A stretch of 10,956 nt of DNA from an uncultured Bacteroidales bacterium (GCA_945787425.1 CALZHO010000020.1:1-10956), one strand, 5' to 3'. Positions 1 through 7,300 are shown, counted from the first letter of the stretch. Notes: generated by a model from the sequence alone, not told the origin. Translations and numbers: made by a program.

Positions 1-1227
1 AGTCATAGTGTACGTTCGATGGCGGCAGAAAACGCTGAAAACGGTTTGCTGCGTATATTGGGTATTGAGCAATCAAGCCGTAATTGCAGTGTCGAGAGAG
101 GAGTGGTGACCAGCACCAGCGATGCCAGTTATGGTATCAATGAGAGTCTGCGCCTATTGGCTAATCGCATCAACTATCCTATGTTGACCAATACCTTTGT
201 TCCGTTGGGTGGCAGAATGATGAAACTGGCAGAGGTGGCTTCGCGTCGTGATCAGGTACACAAACGCGAGATTCCTGACGAATTGCTCGACGAGATGGAT
301 GCGGAATGTAAGAAGAAAATCGAACTGCATAATACACACGTAGCCGTATTGGCGGCTATCCCCTATTGCTATGTGCTGGATGGAGTACCTCAGGCTAATC
401 CTCCCAGCACCGAGCAATGCGCTGCCAAAATTGAGGTCAAATATGTGGTTTTTGTCGGGCCAAAAGAATTGGAGCAGAAGGTTATGGATAGTTTTATCCG
501 CACGCCCAAGCATATGGAGCGTACCTATGCCCGTCCTGATGCCCTGATGTGCGCATTGGCCAGTGACACGGACTTCCAAGAGGGGTGTGCCATCCTGGAT
601 ATGGGAGCACAAACCACTACGCTCACCATTTTCAGCCAAGGCAAGTATGTACTCAATAGGGTGGTAGCTCAAGGCGGTTTTGACATCACACGCGATATAC
701 AGCAAATGGGTGTTGGTGCCAAGCATGCCGAAGTGCTCAAATGCAAGTATGGTAGCGCGCTATTGCAACCAGGTACCGAGAACCAATGTTTCCGTCTGCC
801 TAACCCCATGTCGGAATGGGAGTCGGTGGTCATTCGCCGAGGCGACTTAATTGCCACTATTGAAGCACGATTGCAGCAGATTATGGCACCGCTATGGAAT
901 GATTTGCGCAATTACGAAAATCAAATACGAACCATCTATCTCACGGGGGGCGCAGCACTGTTAAATGGTATGGTGGAGTATATCCAGCAGTTCCTCTCAG
1001 TGCCTGTGACTATGGGATCGCATGCGGGTTGGTTGACCGACGATACACCCATTGAAATGCGCTCTCCCGCGTATAGCGCCTTGATAGGAACGCTGATCCT
1101 CGGGGCTTTCCATCGAGAGAAACATCCCGATGCAGAACCTATGCACGACCTGAGAAAGCAATTGGAGAAATTCAAAAAGACAGCACAAACCAGTCTGTTG
1201 GATATTTTTACAGAACAACCACAATAA
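1..1227 (+). CDS. ftsA: Cell division protein FtsA, 5' end outside window
   Basis: Actin-like ATPase that anchors FtsZ filaments to the inner membrane and recruits later divisome proteins. The frame stays open from base 1, so the ATG at 19 is probably internal: the family's N-terminal phosphate-1 segment is missing and the visible part begins near the GIEQ/RGVV region. Counting from that ATG, the FtsA-specific 1C domain is about residues 35-165, the phosphate-2 motif is at 189-200 (CAILDMGAQTT) and the adenosine motif at 307-317 (YLTGGAALLNG). The last 25 residues are basic then hydrophobic (KFKKTAQTSLLDIF), fitting the membrane-targeting helix. ftsZ follows after 30 nt, the usual dcw order. 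The DMGAQTT motif has Gln where many FtsA proteins have Gly. Identity is supported by both the fold motifs and the ftsZ neighbour. Confidence 0.93.
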   Translation, partial: SHSVRSMAAENAENGLLRILGIEQSSRNCSVERGVVTSTSDASYGINESLRLLANRINYPMLTNTFVPLGGRMMKLAEVASRRDQVHKREIPDELLDEMDAECKKKIELHNTHVAVLAAIPYCYVLDGVPQANPPSTEQCAAKIEVKYVVFVGPKELEQKVMDSFIRTPKHMERTYARPDALMCALASDTDFQEGCAILDMGAQTTTLTIFSQGKYVLNRVVAQGGFDITRDIQQMGVGAKHAEVLKCKYGSALLQPGTENQCFRLPNPMSEWESVVIRRGDLIATIEARLQQIMAPLWNDLRNYENQIRTIYLTGGAALLNGMVEYIQQFLSVPVTMGSHAGWLTDDTPIEMRSPAYSALIGTLILGAFHREKHPDAEPMHDLRKQLEKFKKTAQTSLLDIFTEQPQ

Positions 1228-1257
1228 ACCAGTCAAACGCTTAAAACCAATAATACT

Positions 1258-2532
1258 ATGTACGATGTAATCAATGATTTAGTTCCTGAGATAACCCAAG
1301 ACACCATCATTAAGGTGATGGGAGTGGGTGGTGGTGGCTGCAATGCCGTCAATTACATGTATTCACAAGGCGTGAAAGATGTCACTTTCATGGTATGTAA
1401 TACCGATAAAATGAGTCTGGCAGGTAGCAGTGTGGCTGCCAAATTGCAATTAGGTCCAGGACTGGGTGCTGGCGGCAGACCAGAGGTGGCACAAGAATAT
1501 GCTGAGCAGAGCCGCGACCGTATTCGTGAGGCACTCAATGATGGTACCAAAATGCTCTTCCTGACCGCAGGTATGGGGGGAGGTACAGGTACGGGTGCTT
1601 CGGCTGTGGTGGCAGAGGTGGCTAAGGAAATGGATATTCTCACGGTGGGAATAGTGACCATACCTTTTGCCTTTGAAGGTGCTAAGAAAATTAAGAAAGC
1701 CATGATTGGTGTAGCGCGTTTGGCAGAACATGTGGATGCTATCCTCGTGATCAACAATGAGAAACTGCGCCAGATTTACCCTGACTTTAATTTCCTCAAT
1801 GCTTTCTCCAAATCCGATGATGTGGTGGCTAATGCTGCTCGTTCTATCGCGGAGATTATCACGGTGCCAGGATATATCAATACCGACTTTGCCGATGTGT
1901 ACAACACGCTGAAAAATGGTAATGTGGCCATCATGAGTGTGGGTAGTGCCAGTGGCGAGGACCGTATTGAGCAATCTATTCATGAGGCACTCCATTCGCC
2001 ATTGGTGAATAGCGATGTGGAAGGGGCAAAACGTATTTTGCTGCAATTATATTGTTCTACGGAGCATCCTATCATTATGCAGGAGTTGGATCACATCCAT
2101 GCATTTGTACAAGCTGTGGGTGAAGATGTGGAAGTGCAATGGGGTGTATCGTTGGACGAGACCTTGGGCGAGAAAGTGCGCGTGACACTGATTGCTACTG
2201 GCTACGATGTATCGGACATCCCTGGTCTGGATGATGCGGTCGGCAAAAAAACGGTGGATGAGGCTATTGAGATTCACTATGGTGACAATGCCGCAGAAAA
2301 GCCTAAGGAGGAGCCTGCTCCAGCGGCTGTGGCGGAACCAGTAGTTCCGCAGGATGGTGATATCATCATTGATCTGGATGTAGATGATGACCCGCTGTCA
2401 CCCACCATAGAGTTTACCTTTGATACGCCAGTACCAAAGCCAAATGCTAATCCTACTCCTGCACCACCAAAGGCTGAGGATAGCAAGCGAACGGGTATAT
2501 CAGGTCTGGCGGACTGGATGAGAAGACGCTGA
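1258..2532 (+). CDS. ftsZ: Cell division GTPase FtsZ
   Basis: Tubulin-like GTPase that assembles the cytoplasmic Z ring. The 424-residue protein is complete. The nucleotide-binding glycine loop is GVGGGGCNAV (22-31), the tubulin signature is GGGTGTG (107-113) and the catalytic T7 loop is NTDFAD (208-213), with D210 and D213 in place. The globular core ends near residue 318. A linker follows that is rich in Pro, Ala and acidic residues, with an acidic patch at about 366-378. The protein ends in a conserved-looking peptide, GLADWMRRR, a likely docking site for FtsA or other partners (inference). There is no Shine-Dalgarno; the upstream gap is A-rich (cttaaaaccaataatact), as expected in Bacteroidota. 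It is probably co-transcribed with ftsA upstream and comF downstream. Confidence 0.98.
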   Translation: MYDVINDLVPEITQDTIIKVMGVGGGGCNAVNYMYSQGVKDVTFMVCNTDKMSLAGSSVAAKLQLGPGLGAGGRPEVAQEYAEQSRDRIREALNDGTKMLFLTAGMGGGTGTGASAVVAEVAKEMDILTVGIVTIPFAFEGAKKIKKAMIGVARLAEHVDAILVINNEKLRQIYPDFNFLNAFSKSDDVVANAARSIAEIITVPGYINTDFADVYNTLKNGNVAIMSVGSASGEDRIEQSIHEALHSPLVNSDVEGAKRILLQLYCSTEHPIIMQELDHIHAFVQAVGEDVEVQWGVSLDETLGEKVRVTLIATGYDVSDIPGLDDAVGKKTVDEAIEIHYGDNAAEKPKEEPAPAAVAEPVVPQDGDIIIDLDVDDDPLSPTIEFTFDTPVPKPNANPTPAPPKAEDSKRTGISGLADWMRRR

Positions 2533-2537
2533 TACGG

Positions 2538-3284
2538 ATGGCTGCGGTGCTTCGTTTTTTTCGCACGTGCTGGAATGCAGTCTTGGAGGTGCTTTATCCT
2601 ACGTGTTGTGTAGTGTGTCAAACTAAACTGCTGGAGAACGAAGTTATCGTTTGTCCTGAATGCATGGCTTCTATCCCATTAACTGAGCACGCTATCTTAG
2701 ATCAGAACGGCATTGATTTGCTCTTTCAAGATTTAATACATAAGGAAAGACGTACTATTCACTATGAGCGTGGTGCGGCTTTCGCTTTTTATAATAGGGA
2801 GAGGGGGCAGAATTTCCGACTGATGATTGAACGGGGAAAGTTCGGCTCGCACCCTAATCCGCAGATTTTCTATTTCTTAGGGCGATTGGCGGCGCAAGCG
2901 TATATTGATTCGGACTTGTTTGATGATATTGATTGCTTGGTGCCAGTACCATTGCATCCCCGCCGTTTGCGCGAACGAGGATTCAATCAAGCGGAGTGGA
3001 TATGTAAGGGACTGAGCGAGGTGTTGCATATACCTGTTGATACAGAACATCTTATCCGCACACGCAATAATGCCCATCAGTCGCGCTCGCAGTTTGAGAA
3101 GCGCCAAGACAATGTGAAGGATATTTTTGCGGTACGCTTTCCTGAAGAGTGGAAGAACAAGCATCTTTTGCTGGTGGACGATGTGATTACTTCGGGTTCG
3201 ACCATGTTGGCATGTATGAAACAAATGACGCCTATCCGAGGTTGTCGAATAAGCGTTTTCGCCCTTGGCTGGGCACATAATTAG
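2538..3284 (+). CDS. comF: ComF-family phosphoribosyltransferase-like protein
   Basis: The 248-residue protein combines an N-terminal zinc ribbon (C24-x2-C27 and C39-x2-C42) with a C-terminal type I phosphoribosyltransferase fold. The PRPP-binding loop is LLVDDVITSGSTM (211-223), and the family motif VPVPLHPRRLRERGFNQA lies at 135-152. ComF proteins are needed for DNA uptake in naturally competent bacteria, but the biochemical reaction is not settled and homologues are widespread in non-competent species, so a competence role here is only a possibility. The ATG is 5 nt after the ftsZ stop, which fixes the start and implies co-transcription with ftsZ. The N-terminus (FFRTCWNAVLEVLYPTCC) fits the usual ComF beginning. 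No other competence gene is visible nearby. Confidence 0.9.
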   Translation: MAAVLRFFRTCWNAVLEVLYPTCCVVCQTKLLENEVIVCPECMASIPLTEHAILDQNGIDLLFQDLIHKERRTIHYERGAAFAFYNRERGQNFRLMIERGKFGSHPNPQIFYFLGRLAAQAYIDSDLFDDIDCLVPVPLHPRRLRERGFNQAEWICKGLSEVLHIPVDTEHLIRTRNNAHQSRSQFEKRQDNVKDIFAVRFPEEWKNKHLLLVDDVITSGSTMLACMKQMTPIRGCRISVFALGWAHN

Positions 3285-3286
3285 TG

Positions 3287-3322
3287 AAAAATCATTTTTA
3301 ATTGCCTATCCACGGGCAATTA
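3287..3322 (-). terminator. Hairpin in convergent gap, candidate terminator for the dedA side
   Basis: TAATTGCC (3299-3306) pairs perfectly with GGCAATTA (3315-3322) around an 8-nt loop. Read on the minus strand, the stem is followed by AAAATGATTTTTC, so a five-T run comes about 8 nt after the stem. On the plus strand no T run follows, so it suits comF less well. It lies between the convergent ends of comF and dedA, where a terminator is expected, but it is not a classical GC-rich stem with an adjacent T tract. Confidence 0.3.
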
Positions 3323-3432
3323 TTGGCGAGCGATACCCTCGCATACCACTCGGTTACCAATAGGGCTTTGCAGGGATCCTCTCTATCCTTATATTTGGTA
3401 GCATTGTATGCTCGTAAAAACATAAATGGCAT
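3298..3432 (-). CDS. Possible 44-codon small ORF after dedA (unrecognised)
   Basis: On the minus strand an ATG at 3432 opens a 44-codon frame beginning MPFMFLRAYNATKYKDRED and ending in NNCPWIGN, stop at 3298-3300. It lies 19 nt downstream of the dedA stop on the same strand and fills most of the comF/dedA gap. It has two Trp, two Cys, no signal peptide and no domain I recognise. Its final codons coincide with the left-hand part of an inverted repeat, so it could equally be a non-coding structured or repeat element that happens to be open. The evidence is position, strand and an uninterrupted frame only. Confidence 0.25.
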   Translation of the reverse strand: MPFMFLRAYNATKYKDREDPCKALLVTEWYARVSLANNCPWIGN

Positions 3433-3451
3433 TAATGATGATAGGTGATTT

Positions 3452-4204
3452 TTATCCTTTCTTGCAGCGTTTGATTACTGCCTTCACTACAAAATACACC
3501 ACTACAATGCCCAGCAATGCCATAATGGCGATGCTCAGTTCATGGCTGTAAGCGTGGATGAGGTCCATCTGTCCGTGGGCGATATAGCCCAACAATGCCA
3601 ATACGATATTCCAGATTCCTGCACCCAAGAAGGTATATAGCAAGAACTGACCGATGTGCATCTTGCTCAAGCCCGCAGGGATACTGATGAGTTGGCGAAT
3701 GCCAGGAATCAAACGTCCGACAAAGGTGCTCACTTTGCCGTGGTCGTTGAAGTAATCCTCGGCTTTCTTCACTTTCTCCGATGATAGCAGACAGAGGTGT
3801 CCCAACTTGCTATCCGCAAACGCATAGATGATGGGGCGACCGAGCCACATGGCTAAAACGTAGTTGATGATAGCACCCAATAGTGCACCAATTGTACCAA
3901 CAAGAACAATCAACAGTACATTTAGTATGTAGTTATCTGTCACATGCAACGTGCTGTCTTCTTTACCCGCTACATATGCTGCAGGAGGAATCACCACCTC
4001 GCTTGGGAAAGGAATAAAAGAGGATTCTAACGTCATTAATAATGTGATACTTAGGTAATTCATGTTGTTGGCATACCAGTTCTCCACTTTCATCACCATA
4101 CTCTCCTCCTGTGGCACTGTCACGGTGCTATCATTGACCACTTGCGCAGTCGCACTCACAATCACAGTTGCTACTAACGCAACAATAAAAAGAATCTTTT
4201 TCAC
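3452..4204 (-). CDS. DedA-family (VTT domain) inner-membrane protein
   Basis: Polytopic membrane protein of 250 residues. DedA/VTT proteins are implicated in lipid (undecaprenyl phosphate or phospholipid) translocation and membrane-potential upkeep; the substrate here is unknown. Family motifs are present: ESSFIPFPSEVVIPPAAYVAG (60-80, with the acidic E60 and E69), the glycine-rich GTIGALLGAIINYVLAMWLGR stretch (103-123) and FVGRLIPGIRQLISIPAG (161-178, with R164 and R170). Hydrophobic segments are near 50-80, 93-120, 185-210 and 224-244. Residues 1-20 look like a cleavable signal peptide ending SATA before QVVND, followed by an acidic linker. The start is GTG; the codon directly before it is an in-frame TAA, so no longer start is possible. 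It lies 92 nt after korB on the same strand and may share its transcript. Confidence 0.9.
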   Translation of the reverse strand: MKKILFIVALVATVIVSATAQVVNDSTVTVPQEESMVMKVENWYANNMNYLSITLLMTLESSFIPFPSEVVIPPAAYVAGKEDSTLHVTDNYILNVLLIVLVGTIGALLGAIINYVLAMWLGRPIIYAFADSKLGHLCLLSSEKVKKAEDYFNDHGKVSTFVGRLIPGIRQLISIPAGLSKMHIGQFLLYTFLGAGIWNIVLALLGYIAHGQMDLIHAYSHELSIAIMALLGIVVVYFVVKAVIKRCKKG

Positions 4205-4250
4205 TTAATTTAGTTTAATTAGTTCCATTCGCCATTATAGAAATTTTGGC

Positions 4251-4278
4251 TAATTTTGTATAATATACTATAATTTTG
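4251..4278 (+). promoter_or_regulatory. Tandem TAATTTTG boxes (promoter-like, pointing into korB antisense)
   Basis: TAATTTTG occurs at 4251-4258 and 4271-4278, exactly 20 bp apart, in the korB-dedA gap. The octamer is identical to the -7 boxes of the lepA and korA promoters. A TTTG at 4245-4248 precedes the second box by 22 nt, slightly long for the consensus. No plausible plus-strand gene follows, so activity would yield RNA antisense to korB. It could simply be AT-rich spacer. Confidence 0.25.
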
Positions 4279-4296
4279 GTAGTAACAAATCCTGTA

Positions 4297-5340
4297 TTAA
4301 TGATTCACTTCCCACTGCTCCAAGGTTTGGGTCAGTTGGTCAAATGTTTTTACTTTGCTTTTCTCGCGTACCTCGTTAATCTGCTGATTGACGGCTATAT
4401 CGTATGTCTCTTCCGCTACATTGCGTATCACGCCGAGAGCGATAGGCAATTGAGGTGATGAGGTTATAAGGCTATTAGGTGATGAGGCAGGGATATCTTG
4501 CCCCATCAAAGCCAGCATACGATGCAGCGTTGGGTCTTGCATGGTGGCGTCGTGGGTGAGTACGCGTGGGTCGTTGGCTGGTACGACAATGAGTTGAGGT
4601 ATCAATCCTTGACTATAGTCCAATGCCAAACCTTTGTCTTTCTCTTTGCCGAAGATCATCTTTTCGCCATGTCTGAGCACGATACTATGCTCAGCGCGCA
4701 TCTCGCGGTCGGCTATCCAATTGTGTGTGCCGTTGTTGAAAATCACGCAGTTTACCAGACACTCAATTACGCTGGCGCCTTTGTGTTGATGCCCTTGTAC
4801 CATACAGTCGACGGTAGTGGGCATATCCACATCCAGGGTGCGAGCGAAGAATGTGCCGCGTGCGCCGAACACCAGTTCGGCAGGGATAAACGGACGCTCT
4901 ACTGTGCCAAACGGACTGGACTTACTGACAAAGCCTTTGGGTGAAGTAGGGGAGTATTGTCCCTTGGTCAGACCATATATGCGATTATTGAATAGGCAGA
5001 TATTGAGATCTACATTGCGGCGCAGTTCGTGGATAAAGTGATTGCCGCCAATAGCGAGGCAGTCGCCATCGCCTGTCATCTGCCATACGCTGAGTTCGGG
5101 GTGGCTGGTCTTCACACCTGTGGCGATAGCTGCACCACGACCATGGATAGTATTGAAACCATAGGTGTTGAGGTAGTGGGGCATGCGGCTTGAGCAGCCG
5201 ATACCAGAGATGACCACTGTCTGATGGGTGGGGATGCCCACCTCAGCCATGGCTTTTTGCAATGCCATACAGATAGCATGGTCACCACAACCAGGGCAGA
5301 ACTTTACATATTGATTGCTCTTAAATTGACTTGCTTCCAT
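4297..5340 (-). CDS. korB: 2-oxoacid:ferredoxin oxidoreductase beta subunit
   Basis: The 347-residue thiamine-diphosphate-binding subunit. With KorA it oxidatively decarboxylates a 2-oxoacid (2-oxoglutarate most likely by family resemblance) to the acyl-CoA and reduces ferredoxin in the cytoplasm. The conserved CPGCGDH is at 15-21, GIGCSSRMPHY at 46-56, HGRGAAIATG at 66-75, and the diphosphate/Mg2+ motif runs from GDGDCLAIGGNH (90-101) to the NN at 118-119. No four-cysteine iron-sulfur ferredoxin domain is present, and no separate delta subunit lies nearby. Residues about 281-297, between LALMG and LPIALGV, form a Ser/Pro-rich stretch encoded by a DNA repeat and look like an insertion. The gene lies 52 nt after korA across a 9-bp tandem repeat; translation probably begins at the ATG behind an A-rich tract. 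Confidence 0.95.
   Translation of the reverse strand: MEASQFKSNQYVKFCPGCGDHAICMALQKAMAEVGIPTHQTVVISGIGCSSRMPHYLNTYGFNTIHGRGAAIATGVKTSHPELSVWQMTGDGDCLAIGGNHFIHELRRNVDLNICLFNNRIYGLTKGQYSPTSPKGFVSKSSPFGTVERPFIPAELVFGARGTFFARTLDVDMPTTVDCMVQGHQHKGASVIECLVNCVIFNNGTHNWIADREMRAEHSIVLRHGEKMIFGKEKDKGLALDYSQGLIPQLIVVPANDPRVLTHDATMQDPTLHRMLALMGQDIPASSPNSLITSSPQLPIALGVIRNVAEETYDIAVNQQINEVREKSKVKTFDQLTQTLEQWEVNH
4448..4490 (+). repeat. In-frame repeat within korB, similar to the nhaD-yqeY spacer
   Basis: The 11-mer AGGTGATGAGG occurs at 4453-4463 and again at 4477-4487, period 24. The whole stretch aligns with the intergenic repeat at 10595-10633 (AGGCGACGAGG, then AATTAGGCGAGAGGC, period 23): the same order of ATT-AGGYGAYGAGG, an AAGGC-type spacer, ATTAGGYGA and GAGGC. 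It encodes the Ser/Pro-rich KorB residues around ASSPNSLITSSPQ without breaking the frame. A shared repeat family is an inference from hand alignment. Confidence 0.55.
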
Positions 5341-5351
5341 TTTTTTTCTTT

Positions 5352-5390
5352 GTTGTCTAGTTGTTCTAGTAGTTCTAGTTTTGCTAGTTG
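5352..5390 (-). repeat. 9-bp CTAG tandem repeat in korA-korB gap
   Basis: CTAG occurs at 5357, 5366, 5375 and 5384, exactly 9 bp apart. Read in the korB sense the units are CTAGCAAAA, CTAGAACTA, CTAGAACAA and CTAGACAAC. They are followed by an A-rich tract that runs into the korB ATG. A degenerate fifth unit overlaps the korA stop codon region. The tract is nearly free of G except within CTAG and is unlikely to fold strongly. Confidence 0.7.
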
Positions 5391-5392
5391 AG

Positions 5393-7261
5393 TTAGTTGG
5401 ACTGGAGGGATGCTTGATTAATAATCTTCACGATTCTGTCCACGGAGAAAGGCTGTGCGGTCATTTCGTTGTATTGCTCCAGTTGCAGACCTTTCATCTT
5501 GCTGCGCAGGTACGCCGCAAACTGCCCACTGTTGAGTTCGCACACTACGATGCGCTGGTATTGGCGCAACACCTCTTCGGTGTTCTTAGGTAGTGGGTGG
5601 ATGTAATTGAAGTGTGCCAATGCGCAATCCAACTGCTCGGCTGCTGCCAGCAGGTGACCTTCGGTGCTTCCCCAACCAATAAGTAGTGTATCGCTCTGTG
5701 GGTTGCCTTGTACTTGCAGCAAAGGTATTTGGTTTGCCACTTGCTGTATCTTGGCTTGGCGTGCAAGTACCATGCGTTGGTGGTTCTCGGGATTGGTGGA
5801 GATGGTGCCTTTCTCAGCATCGCGCTCCAAACCGATATTGCGGTGTTCGTAACCCTCCATGCCAGGGTATGCCCAGTAGCGCACGCCGCGCTCATCGCGC
5901 AGTGCTGGGTTGTAGTTGCCTTTAAGTTCTTTTGGTACACTTTGCGAGTGAATATCAGGTAATTCGCTCAATTTCGGTATGCGCCATAATCCAGTTCCAT
6001 TGGCTAAATACGTATCTGTTAGCAATATTACAGGGGTCATGTTCTCCAGTGCAATCTTACATGCTTGGTAAGCATAATCAAAACAGTTGGCCGAACTGGA
6101 AGCTGCGATTACGACCGCAGGACTCTCTCCATTACGACCATATATTGCTTGCAGCAAGTCGGTCTGCTCGGTTTTGGTAGGGAGTCCAGTGCTGGGGCCT
6201 CCGCGTTGTACATCTATTACTACCAATGGTAGTTCTGCTATGACAGCCAATCCGATAGCTTCGCTTTTGAGCGATAATCCAGGACCCGAAGTGCTGGTGG
6301 CAGCCAAGTCACCAGCAAAGGCAGCACCGATAGCGGTACAGACACCTGCAATCTCATCTTCGGCTTGCACCACCATGACGCCCATGTCTTTGCGGGCTGC
6401 CAACTCGTGCATGATGTCGGTGGCAGGTGTGATGGGGTAGGAACCTAAGAAAAGGCGCTTGCCGCATTTCTCTGCTGCGGCTATCAGTCCCCATGCCGTG
6501 GCTTTGTTGCCAGCGATGGAGGTATAAGTGCCTTGGGGCAGGTCGTGGGATGTGTCCACATTCATCGTTTGGATATTTAGCGCGAGGTTTTGTCCGTAGT
6601 TGAAGCCATCGGTGAGTACCTTTACATTGGGGGCAATGAGTTGAGGTTTCTTTTGGAACTTGCTCTCAAGGAATGCAACCGCTTTATCCACAGGGCGATT
6701 GAAGAGCCAGCAGACCAGTCCGAGGGCAAACATGTTGCGTGATTTGAGAATGGATTTGTTGTCCAATCCCATATCCTTGAGTGCCTCTTTGGTGAGTTCT
6801 GTAAGGGCTACGGGTATGATCTGCACCGACTCTGGAATGCCCAGTTCGGTGAATGGGTTGTCGGTCTGGTAAAGTGCCTTTTCGAGGTCTTTTGGGGTGA
6901 GTGCATTGGTATCCACAATGATTACCGCATCGCGGTGGAACATGGACGACTCTGTTTTCCACTGTGCACCTACCTTGTTGAAGTCTGACCCCAGAGTACA
7001 AACTTTGAGTGCGGCAGCGTTCATGGCTACAATTACATCGGCTTGATCGCCAGGTGTATAGACACCAGTGCCTAATTGTACTTGGAAACCGCTCACGCCA
7101 CCTAAGGTGCCTTGTGGGGCACGAATCTCAGCAGGGAAATCGGGTAGGGTGCTAATCTCGTTACCCAAGATAGCGCTCAGCGAGGCAAACATGGTACCTG
7201 TAAGTTGCATACCATCGCCTGAATCGCCACAGAAGCGCACTACTACATGTTGCTTTTGCAT
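5393..7261 (-). CDS. korA: 2-oxoacid:ferredoxin oxidoreductase alpha subunit (gamma-alpha fusion)
   Basis: The 622-residue subunit carries a gamma domain fused in front of the alpha domain, the arrangement usual for two-subunit KorAB enzymes. The gamma domain (about 1-190) begins VVVRFCGDSGDGMQLTG (6-22) and includes PDFPAEIRAPQGTLGG (40-55), a CoA-related segment in the family. The alpha pyruvate-ferredoxin-oxidoreductase-type domain starts near 250: SYPITPATD (274-282), AEDEIAG (300-306), TSGPGLSLKSEAIG (324-337) and QRGGPSTGLPTKTEQTDL (352-369). A transketolase C-like domain occupies the last 130 residues or so (IGWGSTEGHL onward). 2-Oxoglutarate is the likeliest substrate but cannot be proved from sequence. 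It is the first gene of the minus-strand unit, with a consensus promoter and a palindrome in its leader. The ATG start gives a normal gamma-domain N-terminus. Confidence 0.95.
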   Translation of the reverse strand: MQKQHVVVRFCGDSGDGMQLTGTMFASLSAILGNEISTLPDFPAEIRAPQGTLGGVSGFQVQLGTGVYTPGDQADVIVAMNAAALKVCTLGSDFNKVGAQWKTESSMFHRDAVIIVDTNALTPKDLEKALYQTDNPFTELGIPESVQIIPVALTELTKEALKDMGLDNKSILKSRNMFALGLVCWLFNRPVDKAVAFLESKFQKKPQLIAPNVKVLTDGFNYGQNLALNIQTMNVDTSHDLPQGTYTSIAGNKATAWGLIAAAEKCGKRLFLGSYPITPATDIMHELAARKDMGVMVVQAEDEIAGVCTAIGAAFAGDLAATSTSGPGLSLKSEAIGLAVIAELPLVVIDVQRGGPSTGLPTKTEQTDLLQAIYGRNGESPAVVIAASSSANCFDYAYQACKIALENMTPVILLTDTYLANGTGLWRIPKLSELPDIHSQSVPKELKGNYNPALRDERGVRYWAYPGMEGYEHRNIGLERDAEKGTISTNPENHQRMVLARQAKIQQVANQIPLLQVQGNPQSDTLLIGWGSTEGHLLAAAEQLDCALAHFNYIHPLPKNTEEVLRQYQRIVVCELNSGQFAAYLRSKMKGLQLEQYNEMTAQPFSVDRIVKIINQASLQSN

Positions 7262-7264
7262 GGA

Positions 7265-7296
7265 AATTAATAGTTAATAATTCACAATTAATAGTT
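7265..7296 (-). repeat. 11-bp direct repeat in the korA leader
   Basis: In the korA sense the 11-mer AACTATTAATT occurs twice, at 7286-7296 and 7265-7275, period 21, just before the korA ATG. A four-codon frame (ATG AAC TAT TAA, 7288-7299) sits within the first copy. There is no Shine-Dalgarno. Confidence 0.6.
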
Positions 7297-7300
7297 CATG

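Noticed and set aside
1353..2046. Two antisense open frames (134 and 198 codons) across ftsZ
   Set aside because: They lie wholly within ftsZ, have no recognisable motifs and no promoter or leader; ftsZ is intact.
4276..4458. 60-codon hydrophobic plus-strand frame at the end of korB
   Set aside because: Most of it lies antisense to the korB coding region, and hydrophobic composition is expected from reversed codons; it has no motif. Only the promoter-like boxes upstream are kept, as a low-interest note.
5341..5392. CTAG repeat array as a CRISPR or insertion-sequence end
   Set aside because: Units are only 9 bp with no spacers, and there is no transposase or terminal inverted repeat nearby.
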